From M3007 sp044347755 (lineage in GTDB: Bacteria; Bacteroidota; Bacteroidia; Chitinophagales; Saprospiraceae), in contig JBIKUE010000009.1 of the NCBI GenBank assembly GCA_044347755.1, forward strand, positions 11,509 through 75,508: a stretch of 64,000 nucleotides of DNA. Reading direction: 5' to 3'. The position numbers and the translations under genes are program-made. Position 1 is the first letter of the stretch. Every line of letters starts with the position of its first letter. Shown piece after piece: positions 1 through 8,423 of this stretch. The notes below the pieces were generated by a model. That model was not told the DNA's origin. It did no database searches and saw nothing but the letters and a program-made list of their open reading frames with translations.

Positions 1-158
1 TGGACGACCAACTGGTGGTAGACAACTGGGATGTACACGAACCCGAAACCAACGAGATCAGTGTAAACCTGGGTGGCAAACATCGGATCAGGATTGAGCA
101 TTTCGATGCCGGCGGTTTCGCTACACTCGATCTCAGGATCAGGAAGAAAAGGAACTAA
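1..158 (+). CDS. 3' end of a PA14-like domain protein (partial)
   Basis: The reading frame is open from the window edge to a TAA at 156-158 and gives about 52 residues beginning DDQLVVDNWDVHEP and ending RIRKKRN. The pattern 'DD.LV.DNW' followed by '..RIRIEHFDAGGFATLDL' resembles the last strands of PA14 carbohydrate-binding domains, which sit in secreted glycosidases and adhesins. The 5' part lies outside the window, so the catalytic or anchoring part of the protein cannot be judged. The PA14 assignment rests on this short pattern only. Confidence 0.55.
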   Translation, partial: DDQLVVDNWDVHEPETNEISVNLGGKHRIRIEHFDAGGFATLDLRIRKKRN

Positions 159-293
159 GGGAACACAAAGGCACAAGGGCGCGAAGACGCGAAGGGGTAT
201 TATTTGGCTGTGCCAAATAATACCCCTCTCAATATTTGGCCGCAGGCCAACCCCTTTGCGTCTTCGCGCCTTTGTGCCTTAGTGTTCCCTTTC
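157..293. repeat. Nested intergenic inverted repeat between convergent genes
   Basis: Two arms of about 42 bases (157-199 and 249-292) are near-complementary and built from 'cacaaaggc..gcgaagacgcgaag'. An inner perfect 13-bp hairpin with a 3-base loop lies at about 197-225. It sits between the convergent ends of the PA14-like and the next gene, so a bidirectional terminator role is plausible. Related 'ttcgcgtctttgtgcctta' sequence recurs at 21137-21255 and before the comM gene. Confidence 0.7.
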
Positions 294-299
294 CGCCTT

Positions 300-785
300 T
301 TACTCAAATTTGATCTCCACAATACGCAGCCGGTGTTTGTTACCCAGGCGGAGTTTACGGGATTTAGTCAGGAACCAGCCAGCACCTGCAGAAGCCAGGG
401 CAATGCCGTACAACTTAGGCACATTGATGCTTTTGTCCTGAAATCCAAACCTGCCCACGGTGGTAGCAAAAACCAGGGTGCCCCCTAAGGTATATCCCGC
501 GCCTCCCAGGATACGCCATATGGGTTTGCGTTGTACTTTAATGCTTTGAATCTCAGGGATTTTTACAGCAAAGTTGTCCAGCATCAGCGTATTGGATTCT
601 GGCAGCATATCGGTAATGGTGCGTTTGTACCAATAGTCTTCCTTGCCTTCCATACGGAATCTGAGCACATCGCCAATATACAATTTGGTAGTTCGGGCGC
701 GGTTAGCGCGCTCTAGGAGCAGCATTTTTTGTCCGGAAACACCGTATGTGGTCAGGCAGAGTAAGAGGAGTAAAACAGGTTTCAT
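300..785 (-). CDS. Hypothetical envelope protein, 161 aa
   Basis: The N-terminus MKPVLLLLLCLTTYGVSGQ is a clear signal peptide. The mature part has a charged stretch ('GDVLRFRMEGKEDYWYKRTI') followed by two glycine/alanine-rich hydrophobic segments around residues 93-112 and 127-141 that could be membrane-associated. I do not recognise a named family. The gene is transcribed toward the PA14-like gene and divergently from the TPR-CHAT gene. Function is unknown. Confidence 0.75.
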   Translation of the reverse strand: MKPVLLLLLCLTTYGVSGQKMLLLERANRARTTKLYIGDVLRFRMEGKEDYWYKRTITDMLPESNTLMLDNFAVKIPEIQSIKVQRKPIWRILGGAGYTLGGTLVFATTVGRFGFQDKSINVPKLYGIALASAGAGWFLTKSRKLRLGNKHRLRIVEIKFE

Positions 786-834
786 GGTATATTTTTATGT
801 GAAGAAACGTTTATTCTGACATTAAGTGGCGTCC

Positions 835-860
835 TTGTCCGGAATTATCTGATAATTTTG
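835..860 (+). promoter_or_regulatory. Candidate Bacteroidota-type promoter of the TPR-CHAT gene
   Basis: The sequence taattttg at 853-860 matches the Bacteroidota -7 consensus TAnnTTTG exactly. A TTG at 835-837 could be the -33 element, although the 15-base gap is shorter than usual. The predicted transcript would start near 867 and leave a 5' leader of roughly 20 bases before the ATG at 890. Confidence 0.4.
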
Positions 861-889
861 GTTTTGAATAATCCTTATTCAACCGAGCC

Positions 890-3754
890 ATGAAAAAGCT
901 GCTCCCTGTACTCCTGATATTTTTGCCCATCTTGCTAGCAGGCCAGGTTGATGCGGCAAGGCAAATAGACAGTCTGATTAACCTCTCCAAAACCATGATG
1001 AACCAGGGCAAAAGCGGATTCGCCGAGGCCCTGAAAGCTATTGAAACAGCCGAAACCCTTGCCCGAAATGGCTTTGGAGAACAAAGCACAGTATATGCCA
1101 AATGCCGGTTTCAGCACGGGCGCTTGCTGGATGTTTCAGGCAAAATGGATGAAGCAGAGCCTATTTACCAGGAAGTAAAAGCCATTCAGGAGAAAACCAT
1201 CGGCAGAGAAAATGCAGAGTATGCCGCTACCGTATATCACCTGGCCAGCGTTACCAAAGACCTTGGCTATTACCCCGAAGCAGAGGCATTATATCTGGAA
1301 GCGCTCCGCATTCAGGAAAAAACACCGGGAAAAGAACACCCCGACTATGCCCGCACGGTAAATTTCCTGGCCAATCTGTACCGTGCCACTGGCGAATACG
1401 ACAAAGCGGAACCGCTTTGCCTCGAGTCCATGAGGATTCGGGAGCGGGTAATGGGCAAGGAAAATTCCGATTTTGCCTGGAGCTTGAACAGCCTTGCCAA
1501 TGTTTATACCGAGAAAGGCGATTTCGACAAAGCCGAACCGCTCTACCTGGAATCCATGGCCATACGGGAACGGGTACTGGGCAAGGATCATCCGAACTAT
1601 TCTGCAAGCATGAATAACCTCGGCTTTTTGTACGTCAAAAAAAGACGTTACGACCGCGCCGAAGCGCTTTACCTGGAAGCCAAAGAGCGTCGCGAACGCG
1701 TGCTGGGAAAGGAGCACCCGGCTTATGCCGTTACGCTGAACAACCTGGCCGAACTGTATTTCCTGAAGCAGGAATACGACAAGGTAGAACCTTTGTACCA
1801 GGAAGCCAAGGACATACAAGCCAGCGTATTCGGTAAAGACCACCCGGATTATGCCCTAAGTCTGGATAACCTGGCAAGGCTTTACCTGGCTAAAAAGGAA
1901 TTCATAAAAGCGGAAGCTTACTACCTCGAAGCCCGGGATATCCGTCAAAAAGTATTCGGAAAAGATCATCCTGATTATGCCGGCAGCCTGTTCCATCTGG
2001 CCGGCTTTTATGCCTCTCAGTGGCAACCCGATAAAGCACGCGCTTATTTCCTGGAATACATACCACTGGTATGGAACCTCGTCAATAAATCGGCCCAATA
2101 TTCATCGGAAGCGCAACAAAATGCTTATTTAAAAACCTTTAATATACAGACAGATCAGTTTTATGCATTTGCCATGGCACATCCGGATCCGGCGGTAACA
2201 CAGATGGCATTTTCCAATGCGTTATTTTTTAACGGCTATTTACTTGAAAACTCCAGGCTGCTTCTGCGCGCCTGCGATGCAGCCGATAGCCTGACACGGG
2301 CAACCTATATGCAATGGCAGGAGGCCAGGCGCAAACTGGCCAAACGCTACGCCAGACCTGTTTCTGAACGAAAAAAAATTGCAGCGGTAGAACAAGAAGC
2401 CGAAGCCCTGGAAAAAAACCTTTTACACAATCTGCCGGCATTTGAGCAGTCGCGCAGTATCCCACAATGGGAAACCGTCCGCAATGCCCTTAAACCCGGG
2501 GAAACAGCCATCGAGTTCGTTCGTTTTCAGCGAGAATCGCCTAAAAGTATCCATTATGCGGCTTTAATGGTAAAGCCCGGTGCAGTGGCTCCTGAAATGA
2601 TTCCGCTGTTTGAAGAGGGCGATCTGGAGAAACTGTTGCATACCACCGGAGAAAAAAAAGTGGATTATGTGGAAACGCTGTATTCCGTTCCAAAACGCGG
2701 GTTAATTGTGATGGAAACGCCTCGCAAAACCCTCTTTGAGTTGATCTGGAAACCCCTGATGCCACATCTGAAAGACTTCAATACCTTATATTTTGCTCCT
2801 GCCGGCTTGCTGCACCGTATCAATCTGGGTGCAGTAGCTATTAACCAAGATTCCATAGTAGCCGACCGGTTTCGATTGATCGGACTGGGCAGCACTCGCC
2901 AGTTAGCGAGTACTGACACATTCCAAACGGTAAATGCCCGTGCCGAGCTGTTTGGCGGTATTCAGTTCGATATGGACTCCACGGCCATACTGAAAGCCAA
3001 TGAAAATTTCCTTCAGACCGAAACGACATCCAGGGGATTGGCTGTGGACCAGACCTTTTCCGATCAGGAGCAAGCCGGGCCTTTTCGGTTTTTAAAGGGC
3101 TCCGTTAAAGAAATAAATGCCCTTGCTGGCATTGTTAAAGAAGCCGGTTTTACCCCAAAAACGTGGTCCGGATTTGCTGCCACAGAGGAAGCCGTTAAAT
3201 TTTTAGGCACCCGGGAAGAAGCACCCAGGGTGCTACACCTGGCCACCCACGGCTATTTTTTCCCGGATCCCAAAGACAGTGTCACACTGAACATTCCGGT
3301 GGATGAAACCACCACGGGTTTCATTGCCAGCAGTCATCCGCTCATTCGTTCCGGACTGGCCATGGCTGGCGCCAACTATGCCTGGAGCACCGGAAAATCC
3401 CTTAAAAAAGGCATGGAAAACGGCATTCTCACAGCCTACGAGATCAGCCATCTCAACCTGCAAAACACCGAATTGGTGGTGCTCTCTGCCTGCGAAACCG
3501 GCTTGGGGGACATTGAAGGGAACGAAGGAGTATACGGTCTGCAACGTTCGTTTAAATTAGCCGGGGCCAAATACCTCATCATGAGCCTGTGGAAAGTGCA
3601 GGATTATCAAACCCAGGAATTGATGACCGCTTTCTACCGCTACTGGCTACTGGACAAACAAACCATTCCGGAGGCTTTCAGGTCCGCTCAGCTGGAGATG
3701 CGGGAGCGTTATGAAAATCCTTATTTCTGGGCGGGTTTTGTGTTGATGGAGTGA
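890..3754 (+). CDS. TPR-repeat protein with C-terminal CHAT protease domain
   Basis: The 954-residue product has a signal peptide (MKKLLPVLLIFLPILLAGQ) and then about eight 42-residue tetratricopeptide repeats of the kinesin-light-chain type ('A..LYLEA..I.E.V.GK.HPDYA.SLNNLA.LY', about residues 85-380). An alpha-helical linker follows, then a CHAT domain at about residues 600-954. The caspase-like dyad is visible as His787 in HLATHGYFF and Cys868 in LSACETGLGD. CHAT domains are peptidases of the caspase/separase clan and the TPRs normally bind partner proteins. The signal peptide places it in the periplasm or outside. No obvious substrate or partner is encoded next to it. Confidence 0.93.
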   Translation: MKKLLPVLLIFLPILLAGQVDAARQIDSLINLSKTMMNQGKSGFAEALKAIETAETLARNGFGEQSTVYAKCRFQHGRLLDVSGKMDEAEPIYQEVKAIQEKTIGRENAEYAATVYHLASVTKDLGYYPEAEALYLEALRIQEKTPGKEHPDYARTVNFLANLYRATGEYDKAEPLCLESMRIRERVMGKENSDFAWSLNSLANVYTEKGDFDKAEPLYLESMAIRERVLGKDHPNYSASMNNLGFLYVKKRRYDRAEALYLEAKERRERVLGKEHPAYAVTLNNLAELYFLKQEYDKVEPLYQEAKDIQASVFGKDHPDYALSLDNLARLYLAKKEFIKAEAYYLEARDIRQKVFGKDHPDYAGSLFHLAGFYASQWQPDKARAYFLEYIPLVWNLVNKSAQYSSEAQQNAYLKTFNIQTDQFYAFAMAHPDPAVTQMAFSNALFFNGYLLENSRLLLRACDAADSLTRATYMQWQEARRKLAKRYARPVSERKKIAAVEQEAEALEKNLLHNLPAFEQSRSIPQWETVRNALKPGETAIEFVRFQRESPKSIHYAALMVKPGAVAPEMIPLFEEGDLEKLLHTTGEKKVDYVETLYSVPKRGLIVMETPRKTLFELIWKPLMPHLKDFNTLYFAPAGLLHRINLGAVAINQDSIVADRFRLIGLGSTRQLASTDTFQTVNARAELFGGIQFDMDSTAILKANENFLQTETTSRGLAVDQTFSDQEQAGPFRFLKGSVKEINALAGIVKEAGFTPKTWSGFAATEEAVKFLGTREEAPRVLHLATHGYFFPDPKDSVTLNIPVDETTTGFIASSHPLIRSGLAMAGANYAWSTGKSLKKGMENGILTAYEISHLNLQNTELVVLSACETGLGDIEGNEGVYGLQRSFKLAGAKYLIMSLWKVQDYQTQELMTAFYRYWLLDKQTIPEAFRSAQLEMRERYENPYFWAGFVLME

Positions 3755-3782
3755 ATTGGCGCCTCGGGTAACGAAAATATAT

Positions 3783-4937
3783 CTACACCCCAACCATCTC
3801 CCGCACCGGCAAAATCCCCTTCAGTTTCTCCACCACAAAATCCACTTCCTCGCGGGTGTTGTAGTGGGAAAAGGAGAAGCGAATGCTTTTACGGGCCGGA
3901 TCGGCGTGAATGGCTTCCAGCACGTGGCTGCCCTTTTCAGAGCCGCTGGAACAGGCTGAGCCGCCGGAACAACTGATGCCGGCAATATCCATGCTCAGGA
4001 GCAACAGTTCGTTTTTCGGGTTGGGCGGGAACGACACATTCAATACGGTGTACAGGCTCTGACCATTGTAGTCGCCGTTGAACTGGACGCCTTCAAAGGT
4101 TTCCTCCAGCCTGCTTTTCAGGTAATTTCTGATTTCTGATATTTGAGCTACTCTGGCCTCCATTTCGTTGGTGGCCAGCTCCAGTGCTTTAGCCAGGCCC
4201 ACTATACCGTACACGTTTTCGGTGCCTCCACGCATATTGCGCTCCTGCGCACCGCCATCGATAAACGGCTTGATGGGCGTTTCCGGATTGATGTAGATGA
4301 ACCCCACCCCCTTGGGGCCGTGGAATTTATGCGCTGCGCCGGAAAGGAAATTAACCTGTGTTTCCTGAACGTTCACAGGGAAATGCCCTACTGTTTGTAC
4401 CGTATCGGAATGAAACAGGGCGCCGTACTGCTTGCAAAGTCCGGACACCAATCCGAGATCGATCATCGTGCCGATTTCATTGTTGGCGTGCATGAGCGAC
4501 ACCAGCGTTTTTTTACCATTGCTGTTTTGCAGGGCAACTTCGAGTGCCTTGTAATCCGGCCTACCCAGGGCATCCACCGGAAGCCAAACTACCTCCACCC
4601 CGTTTACTTTTTCCACCGTTTCGATGGCGTGGGTACCGCAGTGGTGTTCGGTAGGGCTGGAAATGATGCGTTGCACCCCGAGGTCACGCACAGCACATTT
4701 GATGGCCATATTGTTGCTTTCCGTGCCACCGGAAGTGAAAAAGATCTCGCCGGTACCTGCTCCAATACATTGAGCAACGGTTTTTCGGGCCGCTTCAACA
4801 GCTGCACGCACACTGCGTCCTTCCGCATGAATACTGGAAGGATTGCCGTACTGGCCACGCAACACAGGCAGCATGGCATTGATTACTTCTTCAGAAATAG
4901 GGGTGGTGGCAGCGTTGTCGAAATAAACTCTTTGCAT
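3783..4937 (-). CDS. Cysteine desulfurase (NifS/IscS family)
   Basis: This is a 384-residue PLP enzyme that removes sulfur from cysteine for Fe-S cluster and thio-cofactor assembly. The fold-type I signature is present: N-terminal YFDNAATTP, the PLP lysine Lys204 in AAHKFHGPKG, the histidine-rich TEHHC segment, and the persulfide-forming Cys329 in GGSACSSGSEKGSHVL. Length is normal for the family. No scaffold or other isc/suf gene is adjacent, so I do not choose between the iscS and nifS names. A quasi-tandem array directly precedes the ATG. Confidence 0.95.
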   Translation of the reverse strand: MQRVYFDNAATTPISEEVINAMLPVLRGQYGNPSSIHAEGRSVRAAVEAARKTVAQCIGAGTGEIFFTSGGTESNNMAIKCAVRDLGVQRIISSPTEHHCGTHAIETVEKVNGVEVVWLPVDALGRPDYKALEVALQNSNGKKTLVSLMHANNEIGTMIDLGLVSGLCKQYGALFHSDTVQTVGHFPVNVQETQVNFLSGAAHKFHGPKGVGFIYINPETPIKPFIDGGAQERNMRGGTENVYGIVGLAKALELATNEMEARVAQISEIRNYLKSRLEETFEGVQFNGDYNGQSLYTVLNVSFPPNPKNELLLLSMDIAGISCSGGSACSSGSEKGSHVLEAIHADPARKSIRFSFSHYNTREEVDFVVEKLKGILPVREMVGV

Positions 4938-4985
4938 GGTTAAGGATGGACGGTAGACGGTTAACGGTGGACGGTATAGGGTTGG
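4938..4985. repeat. Leader array upstream of the cysteine desulfurase
   Basis: Immediately upstream of the start codon the coding strand reads as irregular repeats of accgtc/accgtt (plus strand 'ggacggtagacggttaacggtggacgg'). The same motif family occurs at 8315-8360, 26428-26541 and 58981-59101. On the coding strand it is C/A-rich and G-poor. Confidence 0.75.
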
Positions 4986-5072
4986 GCGTTGGAATTGTTT
5001 AGCAAAACATTGGAATCATGCATTTTCCTGATCAAGTCTTACGTCCAATGTAAAATTGGCCAAGGTCTAATA

Positions 5073-5514
5073 TCACGAAACCAACCGGCGGTGGTAGTTC
5101 ACCTGTCCCAAATGGTAGTTCAGGTGCGTAAGCAAATGTAACAACATATATCGGTTGCTCACCACCTGTCCGTGTTTTTCCAGTGGATATGTTTTATCAA
5201 AATGTGCTTCAGAAAAAGACTGAAGCACATTTTTAATATCGGTGCGTGCTTCGTCAATACCGGCAAGCAATTCCTCCCGGGGAACATTTCGCAGGGAAAA
5301 TTCCAGTTCCCGTTGGCGAATATAGCCCGTATTGCCCAGAATTGCTCCAACAAAATGTCTGAGATTGCCCGTAAGGTGCAAGCAAAGGGTGCCGGCGGAA
5401 TTGGCTATTCCATCCCGAACCGCCCAAATGTGATGACTCATCAGCATAAAGGCCAATTTCTTCACGAAGTTTGAGTAGTTCGCGCTCAAAAAATTCAAGA
5501 AGGGTTGGAGACAT
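5073..5514 (-). pseudogene. DinB-family protein, frameshifted
   Basis: Two overlapping frames together make one DinB-like (DUF1572-type) four-helix protein of about 147 residues. The first frame starts at the ATG at 5514 with MSPTLLEFFERELLKLREE and runs to GLYADES. The second frame supplies IWAVRDGIANSAG, LHLTGNLRHFVGA and the C-terminal HLLTHLNYHLGQVNYHRRL. The join lies at about 5428-5436 and corresponds to one extra base. DinB-like proteins are metal-binding bundles, and the His residues in LTGNLRHF and LTHLNYH are the expected ligands. It is either a recent inactivating frameshift or a sequencing error. Confidence 0.75.
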
Positions 5515-5516
5515 GG

Positions 5517-5693
5517 AATTTCCGATTTACAACTTCCGATTTCCGATTTCCGAATGGGATTTAGGATTTGCGATTGGGGTAGCAAAGGTATGGTATTTTG
5601 CTCGAAACCGGTGGAAATCCCCATTCGGAAATCCCCATTCGAAAATCCAATTCGGAAATCGGAAATCGGAAATTGTAAATCGGAAATTCTCTA
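5517..5693. repeat. Inverted repeat of 'tttccgat' units
   Basis: The left arm ('atttccgatttacaacttccgatttccgat') and right arm ('atcggaaatcggaaattgtaaatcggaaat') are inverted copies enclosing about 90 bases. They fill the gap between the glmM stop codon and the DinB start. A related motif ('gatttgcgatttgcgat') flanks the four-helix gene near 63.2-63.7 kb. Confidence 0.75.
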
Positions 5694-7070
5694 CCTCACC
5701 TCCCCAATATCAGCCATTATTTTCTTGGCCAGATTGGCGGCTATCACCTCTGAATGACTTTCGGAATATACCCGGATGATGGGTTCTGTATTGGAGGGAC
5801 GCAGATGCACCCAGCCATCTGCGAAGTCTATTTTGAGTCCGTCTTCGGTGTTAATTTCCTCCCGGTGATATTTTTCTTTCAAGGCAACAAATATCTTTTC
5901 CAGATCAATCTCGGGAGAGCGGTCCAGTTTGGTTTTGGCCATCCGGTAATCCGGATAGGTGTTACGCAGCGTGGAAATATGTTTACCAAAGTGTGCCAGG
6001 TGACTCAAAAACAAGGCTATCCCGGCCAGCGCATCCCGGCCGTAGTGTAATTCCGGCACTATAACCCCACCGTTGCCTTCACCACCAATGACCGCTTTCA
6101 CGGCTTTCATTTTTTCTACCACATTCACTTCGCCCACCGCTGCGGCAAAATATTCGCCACCGTATTTCTGAGTAACATCTCTGAGCGCCCGCGTGCTGCT
6201 AAGGTTGGAAACGGTATTGCCGCCTCCACGTTTAGACAGGACATAGTCTGCTACGGCTACTAGCGTGTATTCCTCTCCAAACAATTCACCATCTTCACAC
6301 ATGAACACGAGACGATCCACATCCGGGTCTACCGCAATGCCCAGATGGGCTTTTTGGCGTTGTACCTCTGTGGCCAATGTGCCTAGATGTTCTTTCAACG
6401 GCTCGGGATTGTGGGCAAAATGACCGTTTACTTCTCCATTCACCACGCTGCACTGGCAACCCAGTGCTTCCAGCAGCGGTGGCACTGATAAAGCGCCGGT
6501 GGAATTAATCGCATCCACCACAATTTTAAAGCCTTTGGCGCGCACTGCTTCCACATCCACCAGAGGCAGGGCCAGGATTTGATCAATATGCTTGCGGATA
6601 TAAGTGTCGTCCGTACGATAAGCGCCCAGTTTATCAACACTTGCGTATTCAACTGATTTTTCCGCTACTTTTTTTAAAACCGCCGCGCCGTCGGCCGCGC
6701 TGATGAACTCACCTTTATGATTGAGAAGCTTCAGGGCATTCCACTCCTTGGGATTGTGGCTGGCGGTGAGGATAATGCCACCTCCGGCTTTTTCCAGAGG
6801 AACAGCTATTTCAACCGTAGGCGTTGTACTCAGGCCCAGATCCACCACGGATATGCCCATGCTGCGCAGGGTATTGATTACCAATGCGGAAGCAATTTCG
6901 CCGGAAATACGGCCATCACGCCCTACTACAATATTGGAGTTTCCGGTAGTTTCCAGCACCCACTGTCCGAAGGCGGCGGTACATTCTACAATATCCTGCG
7001 GCGTAAGGTTGTCGCCCGGGCGGCCACCGATGGTGCCGCGGAAGCCGGAAATAGATTTAATGAGTGGCAA
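5691..7070 (-). CDS. glmM: Phosphoglucosamine mutase
   Basis: The 459-residue protein belongs to the alpha-D-phosphohexomutase family and would convert glucosamine-6-phosphate to glucosamine-1-phosphate for UDP-GlcNAc synthesis. The phosphoserine loop TASHNP (Ser104), the metal loop DPDVDRL, the sugar loop GEGNGG and the C-terminal phosphate-binding RPSNTEPIIRVY are all present in order. The length fits GlmM and the Bacteroidota phosphoglucomutase/phosphomannomutase relatives, so substrate specificity is inferred. The stop codon overlaps the end of an intergenic repeat by a few bases. Confidence 0.9.
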   Translation of the reverse strand: MPLIKSISGFRGTIGGRPGDNLTPQDIVECTAAFGQWVLETTGNSNIVVGRDGRISGEIASALVINTLRSMGISVVDLGLSTTPTVEIAVPLEKAGGGIILTASHNPKEWNALKLLNHKGEFISAADGAAVLKKVAEKSVEYASVDKLGAYRTDDTYIRKHIDQILALPLVDVEAVRAKGFKIVVDAINSTGALSVPPLLEALGCQCSVVNGEVNGHFAHNPEPLKEHLGTLATEVQRQKAHLGIAVDPDVDRLVFMCEDGELFGEEYTLVAVADYVLSKRGGGNTVSNLSSTRALRDVTQKYGGEYFAAAVGEVNVVEKMKAVKAVIGGEGNGGVIVPELHYGRDALAGIALFLSHLAHFGKHISTLRNTYPDYRMAKTKLDRSPEIDLEKIFVALKEKYHREEINTEDGLKIDFADGWVHLRPSNTEPIIRVYSESHSEVIAANLAKKIMADIGEVR

Positions 7071-7245
7071 GTAGGTATAAGGTTAGTTTAATAAATAAGG
7101 CTGCAAAGGTACGTAGGGATTTTGTTTAGAGGGGATGAAATAGATGTAGGCTGTAAAATGACAAAGCAAGGGTCGCATATAACCTGTTTACGGCACAGAA
7201 ACGTGAGGCATCCCGAATTTTCAGGTTGCTCCTGTTTGTTTTCTT

Positions 7246-7338
7246 AAATAGCGTAGCAGACCTCGCAAGAGGTCCCTCATTCACCTAATCCACGGTGCTA
7301 CAAAGGTTGGACCTCTTGCGAGGTCTGCTACGCTATTT
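7246..7338. repeat. Perfect 30-bp inverted repeat with nested hairpins
   Basis: Arms 7246-7275 and 7309-7338 are exact inverted copies separated by 33 bases. Each arm contains its own small palindrome (gacctc-gcaa-gaggtc). It occupies the 332-base gap between glmM and the DUF4249 gene, where I see no coding sequence. It could act as a terminator for the upstream DUF4249 gene or be a mobile intergenic element. Confidence 0.8.
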
Positions 7339-7402
7339 TAAACGGAACATAAGCCTCTGAAAAATTAGGGATACCTAACGTTTCTGCTTCAAACACATTT
7401 GG

Positions 7403-8314
7403 CTATTCTATCACAATTCTTTTCTCTCTGGCGAGTGTAAAGATCCCAAGGCCGTCTTTCAGGTTGTTGAATACAGAAATAGGCTCCACCAGAAAATTCT
7501 CCTCTGAATTCAGTTTTTCCAGATACGATCGCGACCACTTGTAGTAATCTTCCGTGATATTCCTGACCTGAATCAGATATGGATTGGAATTAGCATATAC
7601 CTGCGCCTGGAACTTATAGGTTTTGCCCTCAAAAAATTGATCGCTGAATAAAGCACCGCCTTGAATTCCATTTAGCACTGAAGGATCTGAAAAGTCTTCC
7701 GGATACAAGTTATAGGAATCAAAAAAAATAGTATCCGGCTCGCCGGTAACCGGGTCTTCTCCGATGTTAAATAGCAGGGTAAAAATCTTCACTTCATAAT
7801 AGTTGCGTACACCAGGCGCATCCTGAATGTACACATCTATCAAATCATACACATCTCCAAAAGGCCCGGATATGGCCTCCCGTTTCACTTTTGCTGAATC
7901 CAGTTGGAAATCGCCCGGCACTACCTGGGTAGCTTCCACTAAAGGAAAATCTGGATGCGTGGCACGCACCGTGTACGTCTGTCCAATCTGGAATGGTTCC
8001 GGTAACGTACCGCTCAGCAGAAAACTACTGTCGGTGCTTACGGGCTGTAGCGCAAGCCAGGGCTGGCCGTTTTTCAACAACTCCACAGAGCCGCCATATA
8101 CCAAATACTGGTTCTGACTTGGTACATATTCCAAAATGCCAAAATTTCGTGTCAAAATCACTTCTGCTACCGTATCCTGATCAGATAAGTTCAGGTGAAA
8201 AGAAAGTTGTTTTTCATAAGGAGGTGGATCAATTTCCACGGTTTGACTAAAGAAGCTTTCGCAGGATGTTAGTGCGATGGAGCTCAGGCAAAGTATGATG
8301 AGGATATTTTTCAT
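7403..8314 (-). CDS. DUF4249 family lipoprotein
   Basis: The start was placed at 8314 because MKNILIILCLSSIALTSCE is a lipoprotein signal with lipobox LTSC. The upstream open frame is only translated repeat. The mature part (about 285 residues) has the beta-rich pattern of DUF4249 proteins ('GGSVELLKNGQPW', 'IGQTYTVRATHPDFPLVEA'). These outer-membrane lipoproteins regularly follow a TonB-dependent receptor in Bacteroidota, exactly as here. The role of the pair is presumed uptake of an unknown ligand. Confidence 0.85.
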   Translation of the reverse strand: MKNILIILCLSSIALTSCESFFSQTVEIDPPPYEKQLSFHLNLSDQDTVAEVILTRNFGILEYVPSQNQYLVYGGSVELLKNGQPWLALQPVSTDSSFLLSGTLPEPFQIGQTYTVRATHPDFPLVEATQVVPGDFQLDSAKVKREAISGPFGDVYDLIDVYIQDAPGVRNYYEVKIFTLLFNIGEDPVTGEPDTIFFDSYNLYPEDFSDPSVLNGIQGGALFSDQFFEGKTYKFQAQVYANSNPYLIQVRNITEDYYKWSRSYLEKLNSEENFLVEPISVFNNLKDGLGIFTLAREKRIVIE

Positions 8315-8360
8315 GTGTGTGTTGGACGGTTGACGGTTAACGGTGGACGACCTACGGTAG
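8315..8360. repeat. Leader array upstream of the DUF4249 gene
   Basis: The plus strand 'ggacggttgacggttaacggtggacg' directly abuts the start codon. On the coding strand it reads as accgtt/accgtc repeats like the array at 4938-4985. It separates the receptor gene from the lipoprotein gene. Confidence 0.7.
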
Positions 8361-8423
8361 CGAATTGGCTCTTTGGTTCCTGGACTAAAAGAAAATCCCA
8401 GGGGTGCCGCTACCATCCGCGGT

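Noticed and set aside
157..293. Insertion sequence ends or transposon
   Set aside because: The many inverted repeats lack transposase genes and clear target-site duplications. They are better described as intergenic palindromic elements.
4143..4943. Long open frame (266 codons) on the plus strand
   Set aside because: It is antisense to the cysteine desulfurase, which carries all family motifs. The antisense product has no recognisable pattern.
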